Source of the DNA: Candidatus Flexifilum breve
GTDB taxonomy: Bacteria > Chloroflexota > Anaerolineae > Aggregatilineales > Phototrophicaceae
Assembly (NCBI GenBank): GCA_016717205.1
Contig: JADKGC010000002.1
Coordinates: 806,001-870,000, forward strand
DNA: 64,000 nucleotides
Direction: 5' to 3'
Position 1 is the first letter of the stretch, and every line of letters starts with the position of its first letter. The notes under the pieces are model-generated. The model was not told the origin of the DNA and made no database searches. It was given only the letters and a program-made list of their open reading frames with translations. Positions 8,373 to 19,918 of the stretch are shown here, piece by piece. The position numbers and the translations under genes were made by a program.

Positions 8373-9157
8373 AGGTTTGATCTCTGTGAAAGATGGAACA
8401 ATGATAGCGTGCTTGACGTCTCTTATAAAGGCGCGGTTTGGAATTCTACCCCGACCCCACGCCTCCGAATTCGGGGAGGGGAGTCAACAACACTCGCCAA
8501 GCCAAATGGGTTTTCGTAGGGACGCAATGATGCAGTTTAACTTATGAAGGCGGAGTACCGACCCACTTTCGGCCCCCCCCCGTCGGGAGGGGAGCCAGCA
8601 AAAGCGTCTTTTCTCCCCTCTCCCCGCTTGCGTGGGAGAGGGGTTGGGGGTGAGGGGTAATCCGTATCGTTTTCTTAAACTGCATCATCGCGTCCGTTGA
8701 CGAAGGGAAAGGCTTTAAGGGATGCTTTTTTCAACACCCTCATGCCTTGTCTTCTGGTTCTTCTTCAGGAAATAGGACGAGGCATGAAGTCATTTCAGAA
8801 TCGGTATTTTGTCTAACCTCACCCCGTTTCGCTGCGCTCAACCGCCCCTCTCCAGAGGGCGAGGGGCAAGGGCACGGCGGGTTGTGTCCCTCTCCGGAGG
8901 GAGAGGGACGGCTTGCGCAGCAAGCAGGGTGAGGTTGAATATACTGACCAATTGTGAACTCGGCTCATGCCTCGTCCCTACAGAGGACACCCTGATTGGA
9001 CGCCATCCATGGCGTCCCAACTGAGACGTGGTGAGGAGAAATTAGCGGATGGTTGACCTATCAGGGGACTCTCAGAGTCGTCGAAGCAGTGGGCGGGCGT
9101 TGAGCAAACCGCGCCGTCGACCTGTACAACTAGATGGATAACGCAAGGGAGTCTCAC
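8373..9157. repeat. 785-base intergenic region: nested repeats, no gene
   Basis: Contains, left to right: CCTCCGAATTCGGGGAGGGG (8462-8481); a TGCA-type composite element (8516-8695); the right end of a CATG-type element (TTTTTTCAACACCCT then CATGCCTTGTC, to 8751) that encloses the former; a Pro-codon-like CTCACCCCGTTTCGCTGCGC module with CCCCTCTCCAGAGGGCGAGG (8818-8935); CATGCCTCGTCCCTAC (8967-8981); and GGACGCCATCCATGGCGTCC, a near-perfect palindrome (8998-9017). The last 130 bases before DUF4173 should hold its promoter, but I see no convincing boxes. Confidence 0.75.
8516..8695. mobile_element. TGCA-type palindrome-split element, copy 1
   Basis: Left arm GTAGGGACGCAATGA-TGCA-GTTTAA and right arm TTAAAC-TGCA-TCATCGCGTCC bracket a 146-bp C/G-rich core (8535-8680) containing CTCCCCGCTTGCGTGGGAG. 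The arms join into one palindrome when the core and one TGCA are removed. Copies 2 and 3 lie at 36127-36286 and 51966-52150. Confidence 0.6.
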
Positions 9158-10768
9158 ATGGATCGACGCGTTTATGCGCTCGTGGCGGTGGTCTTCGGGC
9201 TGGCGCTCGGCATTATCGGGAACGTTCTCTTTTACAATCGCATGCTCGGGCTGTCCGTGCCGCTCTACGTGCTGCTGCTGACCGCGGCGCTGTTCGCCTT
9301 CAAGCAGATCACCGGGCAGGCGACGCTGCGCCGCAACCTGTGGCTGTTCGTCCCGCTGATCTTTTTCGCCGTCATGGTCGCCGTGCGCGCCGACGAGACG
9401 ATCACCTTTTTGAATCTCGCCGCGGTGCTGGCTCTGACTATGCTGATCGCGCATTATTTCCCGCTGGCCAACGCCTTCGACCGCGACCCGCTGGCAGCGC
9501 ACCTCATCGCGCTGATCGAGACGGGCGTCACCACTGTCTTCATGCCCGTCGATCAGATCATCCAATCCGGGCGCTGGCTCCGTCAGAACCGCCCGCTGCA
9601 CGGGCGCGGCGTCAGTTCAGTCGTGCGCGGGCTCATGCTCGCCGTGCCGATTGTCGTGGTCTTCGGTCTGCTGCTGGCCTCCGCCGATGAGGTGTTCGCG
9701 CAGTACATCAACCAGGTGACAGCGCTGTTTCAGTTTCGGGGCGTCGAGGCGCTGTTTGAACAGTCGGTGATCGTGGGTTTCTTCGCGTGGTTCGCGTGCG
9801 GTGGGCTGGCCTATGCCGTGCTCAAACGCCCGAACGCGCGCTATGTGCAGGTCGGCGACCAAGCCGCGCAGGAACTGCCCACCGAGGAAGAAGCGCCCGC
9901 TGCGCCCAAAGGCAAAAAGCGCGCTTTCACGCTTAATCTGGTCGAAGCGGGGATCGTGCTGGGCTCGGTCGTGGGCTTGTTCGGCGTCTTCGTGCTCATC
10001 CAGTTCGCCTACTTCTTCGGCGGACAGAGCAACATCAGTCTGGACGGTTTCACTTACGCCGAGTACGCGCGGCGCGGCTTCTTTGAGTTGGTCGCCGTGT
10101 CGATGCTCACGCTGGCGCTGATGCTCTGGCTCGACTATGTGACCATTCGCCAACAGGGGACGCAGCAGCGTATCTTCCGCGGGCTGGCGCTCGGCATCGT
10201 CGCGCTCACCGGGGTGATGCTGTGGTCGGCGCATTTGCGCCTGTCGCTCTACGAAGAGGTCTACGGTTACACGCATCTGCGCTTGTATCCGCACGTCTTT
10301 ATGGGCTGGCTGGCGGTGCTCTACGGTTTCTTCCTGCTGATGCTGTTCCGCGTGCGCCCGAACGTGTTTTCGCTCGGCGTGGTGATCTGCGTGATCGGCT
10401 ACCTGGGGTCGCTCAACCTGATCAACGTCGACTACACCATCATGCGCCAGAACATCGACCGCTACCGCGCCGGGCATGAGCTCGACATCGGCTATCTGCG
10501 CAACGTCTCCGAGGATGCGATCCCCGCGCTGCTGCCGTTCTATCTGGAACTCCCGGAAGATGCGCCCATTCGCTACGGGATCGGTCAATGGCTGCGGCGT
10601 GAATACATGGTGCTCGATGGTCAACGCGGTGATTTCTCGGTGATCGAAGCGCACGCGGGGCGCGACATGGCGTGGGCGCTGCTCAGCGCAGCAGATGGTC
10701 AACTGCCGGAATTTGACCCGAACTACAGCCTGCCGTACTCCGATACGTATGCGGATTTTGCGCGGTAA
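9158..10768 (+). CDS. DUF4173 domain-containing integral membrane protein
   Basis: 536 residues from the ATG at 9158, chosen because AAGGGAG lies 7 bases upstream; an in-frame ATG at 9134 has no such site. It has about ten to twelve transmembrane helices in two blocks separated by a charged cytoplasmic loop (about residues 225-260, rich in E, A, P and K). The segment LLASADEVFAQYINQV is characteristic of DUF4173. The last 90 residues (after NLINVDYTIMRQNIDRYR) are soluble and extracytoplasmic, with ALLPFYLELPEDAPIRYG, as usual in this family. The function of DUF4173 is unknown. It is a single-gene unit with a 28-base perfect palindrome 17 bases after its stop. Confidence 0.85.
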   Translation: MDRRVYALVAVVFGLALGIIGNVLFYNRMLGLSVPLYVLLLTAALFAFKQITGQATLRRNLWLFVPLIFFAVMVAVRADETITFLNLAAVLALTMLIAHYFPLANAFDRDPLAAHLIALIETGVTTVFMPVDQIIQSGRWLRQNRPLHGRGVSSVVRGLMLAVPIVVVFGLLLASADEVFAQYINQVTALFQFRGVEALFEQSVIVGFFAWFACGGLAYAVLKRPNARYVQVGDQAAQELPTEEEAPAAPKGKKRAFTLNLVEAGIVLGSVVGLFGVFVLIQFAYFFGGQSNISLDGFTYAEYARRGFFELVAVSMLTLALMLWLDYVTIRQQGTQQRIFRGLALGIVALTGVMLWSAHLRLSLYEEVYGYTHLRLYPHVFMGWLAVLYGFFLLMLFRVRPNVFSLGVVICVIGYLGSLNLINVDYTIMRQNIDRYRAGHELDIGYLRNVSEDAIPALLPFYLELPEDAPIRYGIGQWLRREYMVLDGQRGDFSVIEAHAGRDMAWALLSAADGQLPEFDPNYSLPYSDTYADFAR

Positions 10769-10922
10769 AGCAGAAAAGGTTTGTGTAGGGGCGCACGGCC
10801 GTGCGCCCCTACGAAGATTCTTCAAATCAGACATTGTAGTGCGGCCGTTTAGCCTCACCCCGTTTCGCTGCGCTCAACCGCCCCTCTCCTGAGGAGAGGG
10901 GATTGAGGGTTGAGGTTGGCGC
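10769..10922. repeat. Perfect 28-bp palindrome and C/G-rich repeat
   Basis: 10785-10812 is a perfect palindrome (GTAGGGGCGCACGG and its exact reverse complement). 10852-10918 is a CTCACCCCGTTTCGCTGCGC module with CCCCTCTCCTGAGGAGAGGGG. It lies between convergent genes; as RNA either could fold and block 3' decay, but no U-tract follows. Confidence 0.8.
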
Positions 10923-12086
10923 TCAGTGAATCGCGACCGTTGCGGGCAGGAAGAAGAACGCCAGCGCGACGATCAGGTAGATACCGAGCAGAATTGCGCC
11001 TTCCAGCCAGTTCGACTCGCCGTCGAGCGCGATGAACGCGGCGATCAGCGTTGCGCCGAACAGGGCGATCAGCTCGAAGTCGTTGAACACGAGCAATAGG
11101 CGCTGACCGAACAACAGGCTGATGAACACCAGCACAGGCGCGACGAACAGTGAAATCTGCAAGCTGGAGCCGAGCGACACGGCGAGGCTGAGTTCCATCT
11201 TGTTCTTCATCGCGACCTGCACGGCGACCAGATGCTCGGCGATGTTGCCGACCAGCGGAATGATGATGATGCCGAGGAAGAACTCGGTCAGCCCCAACTG
11301 CTGCACGACGGGCTCGACTGCGCCGACCAGCGTTTCGCTGACCACTGCCGTCCCAATCGTCGCCAGCACGAGGATGATGATCGACGTGCGCAGCGACCAC
11401 TTGGCGTGGTGCCCGTGGGGTTCGGTGTGCGCGGCGGCGTGTTCACCGGTGACGGCGCTGAGCGCGGGGCCTGCGACCGGGGCGGGCACTTCCTGCGGCA
11501 CGTTCTTCGCGCCGACCTGCGCGGCATCATGCGCCGGCTTAGCCGTGAACGAGTAGATCACGCTCAGCGCATACAGCACGATCAGCACGACGGCCACGCC
11601 TTCGCTGAACAGCAGTTCGGAATTGGGCGTCTCGACGAGCGCGCGGTCAAACAGCGACGGAATCGCCAGCGCGACAACCGCCAGCAGCAGGAGCGTCGCG
11701 TTCAAGCCCGCCGTGCGCTTATCGAAGACCTGCGTGCCGTGCTTTCGGCCACCCAGTACAAGGCTTAAGCCGAGCACGAGCAGCAGATTGCCGAGGATTG
11801 ACCCGGTAAGTGAGGCGCGCACCAGTTCCAGCAGGCCCGCCTGAATCGCGAAGATGGTGATGATGAGTTCGGCGGCGTTGCCGAGCGTTGCATTGAGCAG
11901 ACCGCCGAGCTTCGGCCCCGTGTAGATCGCCAGTTCTTCGGTCGCATCGCCGATCAGCTTGGCGAGGGGGATGAGGCCGAGCGCCGACAAGATGAACACG
12001 ATGATCGGGTCCACGCCAGCGTTATCGGCGATAAACGCGATGGGCGCGAAGATGACCAAATAGTACAGCACAGGGATTTTGGGCAT
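10923..12086 (-). CDS. cax: Calcium/proton antiporter (CaxA/ChaA-type)
   Basis: 387 residues, inner-membrane Ca2+/H+ exchanger of the CaCA superfamily. It has two homologous five-to-six-helix halves, each with its own alpha-repeat: ATLGNAAELIITIFAI (about residues 66-81) and PLVGNIAEHLVAVQVA in the second half. The acidic residues in GNAAE and GNIAE form the ion site. A long polar, His-rich loop (GEHAAAHTEPHGHHAKW, about residues 215-231) separates the halves, as in other CAX proteins. It would export Ca2+ using the proton gradient. It converges on DUF4173 and stands alone. Confidence 0.93.
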   Translation of the reverse strand: MPKIPVLYYLVIFAPIAFIADNAGVDPIIVFILSALGLIPLAKLIGDATEELAIYTGPKLGGLLNATLGNAAELIITIFAIQAGLLELVRASLTGSILGNLLLVLGLSLVLGGRKHGTQVFDKRTAGLNATLLLLAVVALAIPSLFDRALVETPNSELLFSEGVAVVLIVLYALSVIYSFTAKPAHDAAQVGAKNVPQEVPAPVAGPALSAVTGEHAAAHTEPHGHHAKWSLRTSIIILVLATIGTAVVSETLVGAVEPVVQQLGLTEFFLGIIIIPLVGNIAEHLVAVQVAMKNKMELSLAVSLGSSLQISLFVAPVLVFISLLFGQRLLLVFNDFELIALFGATLIAAFIALDGESNWLEGAILLGIYLIVALAFFFLPATVAIH

Positions 12087-12413
12087 AGATCGACCTCTGG
12101 ACGAAAATGTGGATAATGCTACAAATTATATTGCGCGCCATCGTGCCTGCAAACTCTCCCGCCGCACTGGCACTAGCCGCAGCCCCCACGTTCAGCATAG
12201 GATAGGCGCCACAGGCGAAGCACGCGGACCAAGTGAACGACCACCCCACCCCCAACCCCTCCCCGAATTCAGGGAGGGGAGACAACAGCCTCGTCGTTCC
12301 TCTCCTCTCCCCGCTTGCGTGGGAGAGGGGTTGGGGGTGAGGGGTAATGCAAGAACAACTTGTCTTGGTGTGTATAGGATAGCGTCACATATATCCAAGT
12401 ATAAGGAGAAAGT
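12087..12413. repeat. Divergent intergenic region with one C/G-rich core
   Basis: Between the divergent antiporter and phzF genes. 12241-12347 is a copy of the repeat core (CCCCTCCCCGAATTCAGGG, GACAACAGCCTCG, CTCTCCCCGCTTGCGTGGG, TTGGGGGTGAGGGGTAATGC) without the flanking split palindrome. No other gene is visible. Confidence 0.7.
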
Positions 12414-13304
12414 ATGCTCGCTTACCAGCGCTACGACGTTTTCACCGACCAGCCGTTCGGTGGCAATCAACTGGCGGTCTTCATCAATCCCGGCGAACTG
12501 GCTACGGAGACGATGCAGGCCATTGCCCGCGAATTCAACCTCGCCGAAATCACGTTTGTGACCCCGGCGGAGAAGCCGGAGAACCACTACCGCGTGCGCA
12601 TCTTCACGCCGACGACCGAGATGCCCACCGCCGGGCATCCGACCATCGGCACGGCCTACGCCCTGCTGCGCGAAGGCCTGGTGCAGCCCGGCGTCGTGCG
12701 CCTTGAGGAGAATATCGGCGTCGTGCCCGTGACCATTTCGCAAACGGGCGACTTCACCCTGATCAGCATGCAGCAGGTCAACCCGACGTTTGGCGCGGTC
12801 ATCGAAGATCGCGCGGCGGCGGCGGGGCTGCTCGGCCTCACCGCCGATGATCTCATGGAGGATAAGCCTGTGCAGGTTGTGGCGACGGGTGTGCCGTTCC
12901 TGTTCATCCCGGTCAAAACGCTGAGCGCGATGGGGCGCATCCGCGTGCGCGCCGACCGCTGGGAGGATCTGCAAGCCCCGGCGCGCCGTTTGGCATGTTC
13001 GCCTTCACGCATGGAGACCGAACTCCCCCGTTCGACGGTGCATTCGCGCATGTTCGCGCCGGAACTCGGCATTGTCGAAGACCCCGCCACCGGGATCGCG
13101 TCGGGCGCGCTCGGTTCGTATCTGGTGAAGTATGGGCTGGTCACGCCGAGCAACAACGTCGCCTCGATTGTCAGCGAACAGGGCGTCGAGATGGGGCGCC
13201 CGTCGATCATCCAGATTCGCATCGAAACGGCGGGCGATCAGATTGTGGATGTGGATGTCGGCGGCACAGCGGTCTACATGGGATCGGGGATGTTACAGGT
13301 TTAG
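12414..13304 (+). CDS. PhzF family isomerase/epimerase, with two compensating frame slips
   Basis: PhzF/DapF-fold protein, about 296 residues, start ATG with AAGGAG 8 bases upstream. The family glutamate lies in FNLAEITFV (about residue 45), MPTAGHPTIGTAYAL is the conserved first-domain loop, and EDPATGIASGALGSYLV the second-domain motif. Between about 12985 and 13013 the frame reads nonsense (ARRLACSPSRM). The neighbouring frame gives FGMFAFTHGD, so one base is missing before it and one extra follows (CATGGAGACC for CATGAGACC), restoring FAFTHETELPRSTVHSR. Cytosolic; the substrate of most genomic PhzF homologues is unknown. Next to clpB but convergent with it. Confidence 0.85.
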   Translation: MLAYQRYDVFTDQPFGGNQLAVFINPGELATETMQAIAREFNLAEITFVTPAEKPENHYRVRIFTPTTEMPTAGHPTIGTAYALLREGLVQPGVVRLEENIGVVPVTISQTGDFTLISMQQVNPTFGAVIEDRAAAAGLLGLTADDLMEDKPVQVVATGVPFLFIPVKTLSAMGRIRVRADRWEDLQAPARRLACSPSRMETELPRSTVHSRMFAPELGIVEDPATGIASGALGSYLVKYGLVTPSNNVASIVSEQGVEMGRPSIIQIRIETAGDQIVDVDVGGTAVYMGSGMLQV

Positions 13305-13403
13305 CCTCACCCCCAGCCCCTCTCCTAGAGGAGAGGGGAGATACGGCGCGGGATGTTGGCTCCCCTCCCTGAATTCGGGGAGGGGCCGGGGGTGGGGTCT
13401 GTT
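13305..13403. repeat. C/G-rich repeat between convergent genes
   Basis: CCTCACCCCCAGCCCCTCTC, CTAGAGGAGAGGGGAG, CTCCCCTCCCTGAATTCGGG and GGGGCCGGGGGTGGGGTC fill the whole gap between phzF and clpB. Confidence 0.7.
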
Positions 13404-16014
<2,611 letters not shown>

Positions 16015-16716
16015 GCGGAATCCCCCATAACAGTAAAATGTTTCAAAGATAGTTTATGAGCAAAGCGTAGGAATCGCATCGGAGAAACACCTGAATCGGG
16101 TCAACGCGCCGCAGTTGTGTGCTTAATACCTGAATCTAGTGCATGGTTGGCAACCCGTCTCCCCTCACTGAATTCGTTTGAGGGACGGTGTTGTGTAGGG
16201 ACGCAATAAATTGCGTCCGCTCTCCCCAGGCGAAGTGCAAGCTATTCCCACGAGCTCCCGGCCGTTCCGACTGTGGTGTACCTGAGGGGAGTCAGGGAGG
16301 GTTTAAATTGTAGGGACGAGGCATGCCTCGTCCTCCTGTGCCAAACCAGCCGTCACCCTCTTGGCTAAAACATTCTGTTTGCTTGCACGGATGACAGGCT
16401 TTTGGGCTAAACCAGAGGGGAAAATAGGACGAGGCATGCCTCGTCCCTACAGGTTTTTTGGCGCAGGAGACCCGTTTTCCATGGGGCAGTATGAAAAACC
16501 TACCCCTGAGAGGAGGAGAGGGGATTTAGGGGTGAGGTTAAACAAGATGGGCAGCCGCCTCGTCCCGAAGGTGCCGTTCGAGAATATATTGAAAAATCAT
16601 ACCTTCGAAAACCACAAGTCTTGAGATCTCAACTTTTTTGTATACTCAGGTTAAGGGCAGTGTTCCTAAAATCCGCTGGCAGATGCGCACGCCCTGTGTC
16701 TATGTGAGGTTCTACG
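16015..16716. repeat. 702-base intergenic region: palindromes and one large composite element
   Basis: No gene. It holds GTAGGGACGCAAT and its partner ATTGCGTCC (16195-16218), the large element at 16293-16508, and a GGGGATTTAGGGGTGAGG remnant near 16528. The region must also carry the leftward clpB promoter and the promoter of the next gene; TATACT at 16641-16646 is a possible minus-10 for the latter, but the nearest TTGAGA is only 14 bases upstream, so I do not call it. No CIRCE-type inverted repeat was found before clpB. Confidence 0.65.
16293..16508. mobile_element. CAGGGG-ended composite element, copy A (about 216 bp)
   Basis: Left end CAGGGAGGGTTTAAATTG (decayed), right end GAAAAACCTACCCCTG. 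Inside are two intact palindromes (GACGAGGCATGCCTCGTC at 16314-16331 and 16428-16445) separated by about 95 bases (TGCCAAACCAGCCGTCACCC, TTGGCTAAAAC, CTTGCACGGATGACAGGCT). Copies B and C are at 26856-27215 and 57155-57366. Confidence 0.65.
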
Positions 16717-17130
16717 ATGCATGATCTCAGTTCTCAAACCTCGGAAACCGGTGTTCGACTCGATTTGCTGATGAAGGCGCATCGGGAAATCATCGAGACG
16801 GTGCTGCCCGCCCTGCGCGCGGCGATTGAGAACGTCACCGATTTTATGTATGAACCCGATGCAGACGGCGAAGAGATCCACGCGCATTTGCATGAGTGGG
16901 CGACAGAAACCGTCATCGACGAACTGTCGCGGCTGCTGCTGCATGACGATATCCCCCCGAGCCGCCGTCTCGCCATCGTCACCGAAGACGGCATCGAAGT
17001 CGACACGATGATCGCCGCCTACGATGAACTCGCGCCGCGCAACGTGCAGGCGTGGTACGCCTATTTGCTCGGCGTAGACCTTGATCAATACCGCGCGTGG
17101 CTGGAGTCGATCCCCTCGCACATGTGCTAA
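16717..17130 (+). CDS. Hypothetical protein (137 aa)
   Basis: Not recognised. Soluble, acidic and mainly helical: residues 15-45 (VRLDLLMKAHREIIETVLPA) and 55-75 (EEIHAHLHEWATETVIDEL) are amphipathic, followed by LAIVTEDGIEVDTMIAAYDEL and WYAYLLGVDLDQYRAWLESI. Two Cys-free halves with no metal motif, although several His residues cluster at 56-60. The ATG follows GTGAGG by 7 bases. It precedes the aldehyde dehydrogenase by 96 bases on the same strand, but a possible separate promoter (TACACT at 17178-17183) lies in that gap. Confidence 0.6.
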   Translation: MHDLSSQTSETGVRLDLLMKAHREIIETVLPALRAAIENVTDFMYEPDADGEEIHAHLHEWATETVIDELSRLLLHDDIPPSRRLAIVTEDGIEVDTMIAAYDELAPRNVQAWYAYLLGVDLDQYRAWLESIPSHMC

Positions 17131-17226
17131 CGTCGGTCAGCACGGCCCACCCTTTCGGTAACCTGCTTTAGGTGTGGTACACTTGCGCGTACCTATCGCT
17201 TGTAAAAATCTTTAGCAGGGATCAAC

Positions 17227-18673
17227 ATGGTTCAGCAGCTCAAACACTACATTGGCGGCGAGTGGGTTGAGTCCACTTCGCCCGCGACCACATCCGTCAT
17301 CAATCCGGCCACCTGTGAAACGCTCGCTACCGTCCCCGAAGGCACCCGTGAAGACGTCGACAAGGCCGTCAAGGCCGCGCAGGCCGCCTTTGACGAATGG
17401 CGCAGCACGCCTGTCCTCAGCCGCGCGCAGTACATGTATCGCTTTAAGGCGCTGCTCGAAGATCGCTTCGAAGACCTGACCCGGATCGTCGTCGAAGAAA
17501 ACGGCAAGACCCGCGACGAAGCGCGCGGTGAAGTCCGCCGTGGTATCGAAAGCGTGGACTTCGCGCTCCAGCTCCCTTCGCTGATTCGCGGCTACACGCT
17601 CGAAGATGTCAGCTCGGGCATCGACGAGACGGCGGAACGCCAGCCGCTCGGCGTGTTCGCGGCCATCACGCCGTTCAACTTCCCGATGATGGTGCCGCTG
17701 TGGTTCCTGCCCACCGCGATCACCTGCGGCAACACTTATATCGTCAAGCCGTCGCCCCAGACGCCGATCAGCATGCAGTTGCTCTACGAACTGCTGGACG
17801 AACTCGGCCTGCCGGAAGGTGTGGTCAACCTCGTGCACGGCGGCAAAGAAGCGTCGATGGCGGTGATGGAACATCCGGATATCGTCGGCGTGTCGTTCGT
17901 CGGCTCCAGCCCGGTCGCCAAGCTGGTCTATGAGACGTGCGCCAAAGCGGGCAAGCGCGTGCAGGCGCAGGGCGGCGCGAAGAACTACATCGTCGTCATG
18001 CCGGATGCCGACATGGGCGCCAGCGTGGCGAACATCATGGGCTCGGCCTATGGCTGCGCGGGGCAGCGCTGTCTCGCCGGGTCGGTCGTGGTCGCGGTCG
18101 GCGATGCTTACGAACCGCTGCGCAACGAACTCGTGCGCCGCGCGTCGGGGCTGCGCGTCGGCTACGGTCTGGACGAAACCACGCAGATGGGCACGGTCAT
18201 CTCGGCATCGGCGGCGAACGCATCGAAAGATGATCACGCAGGGCGTGGCGGATGGCGCGCAGGTCGCGCTGGATGGCCGCAACAAGAAAGTCGAAGGCTT
18301 TGAAGGCTCGTTCGTCGGCCCGACCATCCTCGACGGTGTCACCGCCGACATGAGCGTCGCCAAGGATGAAATCTTTGGGCCGGTGCTGGCGATCATGCGC
18401 GCCGACAGCTTCGACGACGCGGTCAAGCTGGTCAACAGCAGCCGCTACGGCAACGCCGCCAGCCTGTTCACCGCCAGCGGCAAGCACGCCCGTGAATTCA
18501 AGTATCGCGTCAACGCCGGGAATATCGGCATCAACGTGGGCGTCGCCGCGGCGACCGCCTCGTTCCCGTTCGGCGGCAAGAAGGACTCGTTCTTCGGCGA
18601 CCTGCATGGTCAGGGCCCGGATGCGGTCGACTTCTTCATGGATCGCAAGATCGTCATCGAGCGTTGGCTGTAA
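17227..18673 (+). CDS. mmsA: CoA-acylating methylmalonate-semialdehyde dehydrogenase (two one-base deletions)
   Basis: NAD+-dependent, CoA-acylating aldehyde dehydrogenase of valine, thymine or inositol catabolism, making propionyl- or acetyl-CoA. The N terminus HYIGGEWVES, the cofactor region PFNFPMMVPLWFLP, the FVGSS loop and the catalytic C282 in GCAGQRCLAGS all fit MmsA; the GQRCLA form separates it from ordinary ALDHs. The C-terminal FPFGGKKDSFFGDLHGQGP is also MmsA-type. The frame breaks near 18219-18230. Restoring one C (AACGC to AACCGC) and one A (AGATG to AGAATG) gives NRIERMITQG, matching the family, so the breaks look like sequencing errors. Expected length is about 482 residues. 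Single-gene unit. Confidence 0.9.
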
Positions 18674-18711
18674 CCTCAGTTTAGCGTGGTCAGTTGAAGT
18701 GAATGCACATC

Positions 18712-18733
18712 GGGACGAGGTTAACCTCGTCCC
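18712..18733. repeat. Perfect 22-bp palindrome
   Basis: GGGACGAGGTT and its exact reverse complement AACCTCGTCCC, a variant of the constant-rim palindrome family with TTAA at the centre. It lies between mmsA and the secreted-protein gene, 35 bases before the latter. Confidence 0.85.
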
Positions 18734-18767
18734 TGTTATTTCTATCCGCATCCCTGAAAGGCGTTTG

Positions 18768-19886
18768 ATGAAGTTCAGCACATTCCTGCTCGTGGTCGCT
18801 TGGGCGCTGACCGGGGCGCTGCTGCCAGTGGCGGCGTTCCAATCCGTGACACCGCAGCCGCCCATGCTCCGCGCAGGCGTTCCGGTCACGGGGAGTCTGA
18901 GCGCGGACGATGCGCCCGTGACCTATCGCATGGCGCTGCTGCCGGGCGCAGATGTCGTTTTTGAATTGAATGCGCCCGGGGTGTTGACCGCGACCATCTG
19001 CCGCGGCTGGCAGACGGCGAATGGCGCGGCGGAGAGCGAGTGCCAGCCGCACGGTGCCTCCGGTGATGGCCCGGTGACGCTGCTGCATCTGGTCTCGTCG
19101 ACCAGCACGCCGAATCAGACAGAATGGGCGGACATCACATTTGCTCGTCCCATCGAAACGAGCGTTGACTATCGCCTGACCGCCTATCAGACAATGCCCC
19201 AAGAGCTCGATCTGGACAGCGTGTACGCGCCGGAGGAGCTGGTTGCCCCGTACCAGACGTACAGCGTGCGCGTTGCCGATTTCGTGCCGTTCTCCGTGCA
19301 GATCGAAGACCTGACGACTGACGGCGATTTTCTGTGGACGGCGCATTTGCCCTCCCGCCTGCTCGATGTTGAGCGCTCCGCGGTGGCGCACCTGCCCGAG
19401 CTGATCGATTGGGCGAGCTTCGGGCTGGCGGACGCCAACCGCGTCGGCCTACAGCGTATGCTGCTCTATTATCTGGGGGCGGAGACGTACCGGATTCTCG
19501 TCCACACGACCAGCCCGTACCAACTGCACACGATCTACCTGTCGGGCGCGCCGCTGGCGGCGGGCGAAACCCGGGTCGCGACGCCTTCCTACCAGCAGCC
19601 GATCGTCCTCATTCCGCTGGCGCTGAACTCGGCCCAAGCCGCGCAGGTCGATTTTCGGCTGGTGACGGGCAGCGGAGCGGTCGCGACCGTGCAGCGCGCA
19701 AGTGATCCCATTGGTGAGACCGTGCTGCTGGGTAACGGGGGCCGGGACGTGATCTGGCCGTCCGAGCAAAGCCTCGAGGTGCTGTTCAGCGGGGATACCG
19801 CCGCCTATGTGTTCGTGCAGATCCCGCTGGAGTTCACCCGGAGCACCATTGAAGTGGAAGTTCGCTGGTCGGCACTCCAGAATTAG
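18768..19886 (+). CDS. Secreted protein of unknown function
   Basis: 372 residues from the ATG at 18768, which has GAAAGGCG 6 bases upstream; longer in-frame starts run back into mmsA. Residues 1-24 form a signal peptide (MKFSTFLLVVAWALTGALLP, then VAA-F). The mature part is beta-rich: residues 35-130 (GVPVTGSLSADDAPVTYRMA, ADVVFELNAPG) resemble the bacterial pre-peptidase C-terminal-like extracellular jelly-roll repeat, which appears to recur later (RVADFVPFSVQIEDLTTDGD). No catalytic motif is seen, so a binding or structural role at the cell surface is likely. Monocistronic. Confidence 0.65.
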   Translation: MKFSTFLLVVAWALTGALLPVAAFQSVTPQPPMLRAGVPVTGSLSADDAPVTYRMALLPGADVVFELNAPGVLTATICRGWQTANGAAESECQPHGASGDGPVTLLHLVSSTSTPNQTEWADITFARPIETSVDYRLTAYQTMPQELDLDSVYAPEELVAPYQTYSVRVADFVPFSVQIEDLTTDGDFLWTAHLPSRLLDVERSAVAHLPELIDWASFGLADANRVGLQRMLLYYLGAETYRILVHTTSPYQLHTIYLSGAPLAAGETRVATPSYQQPIVLIPLALNSAQAAQVDFRLVTGSGAVATVQRASDPIGETVLLGNGGRDVIWPSEQSLEVLFSGDTAAYVFVQIPLEFTRSTIEVEVRWSALQN

Positions 19887-19918
19887 GGCGTGCGCGGCTT
19901 CAGACGGTGTCTAAAATT

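Noticed and set aside
9134..9157. Upstream start for the DUF4173 gene
   Set aside because: No ribosome site precedes it, whereas AAGGGAG is well placed before the ATG at 9158.
16015..16110. CIRCE or heat-shock sigma promoter before clpB
   Set aside because: A CTTTGAAAC-like box is present on the minus strand, but no matching CCCCAT-type minus-10 at proper spacing and no CIRCE inverted repeat.
16621..16646. Promoter TTGAGA...TATACT before the 16717 gene
   Set aside because: The spacer is only 14 bases, too short for a confident call.
17212..18435. Long leftward open frame opposite mmsA
   Set aside because: Same antisense effect; the plus strand encodes a recognisable dehydrogenase over its whole length.
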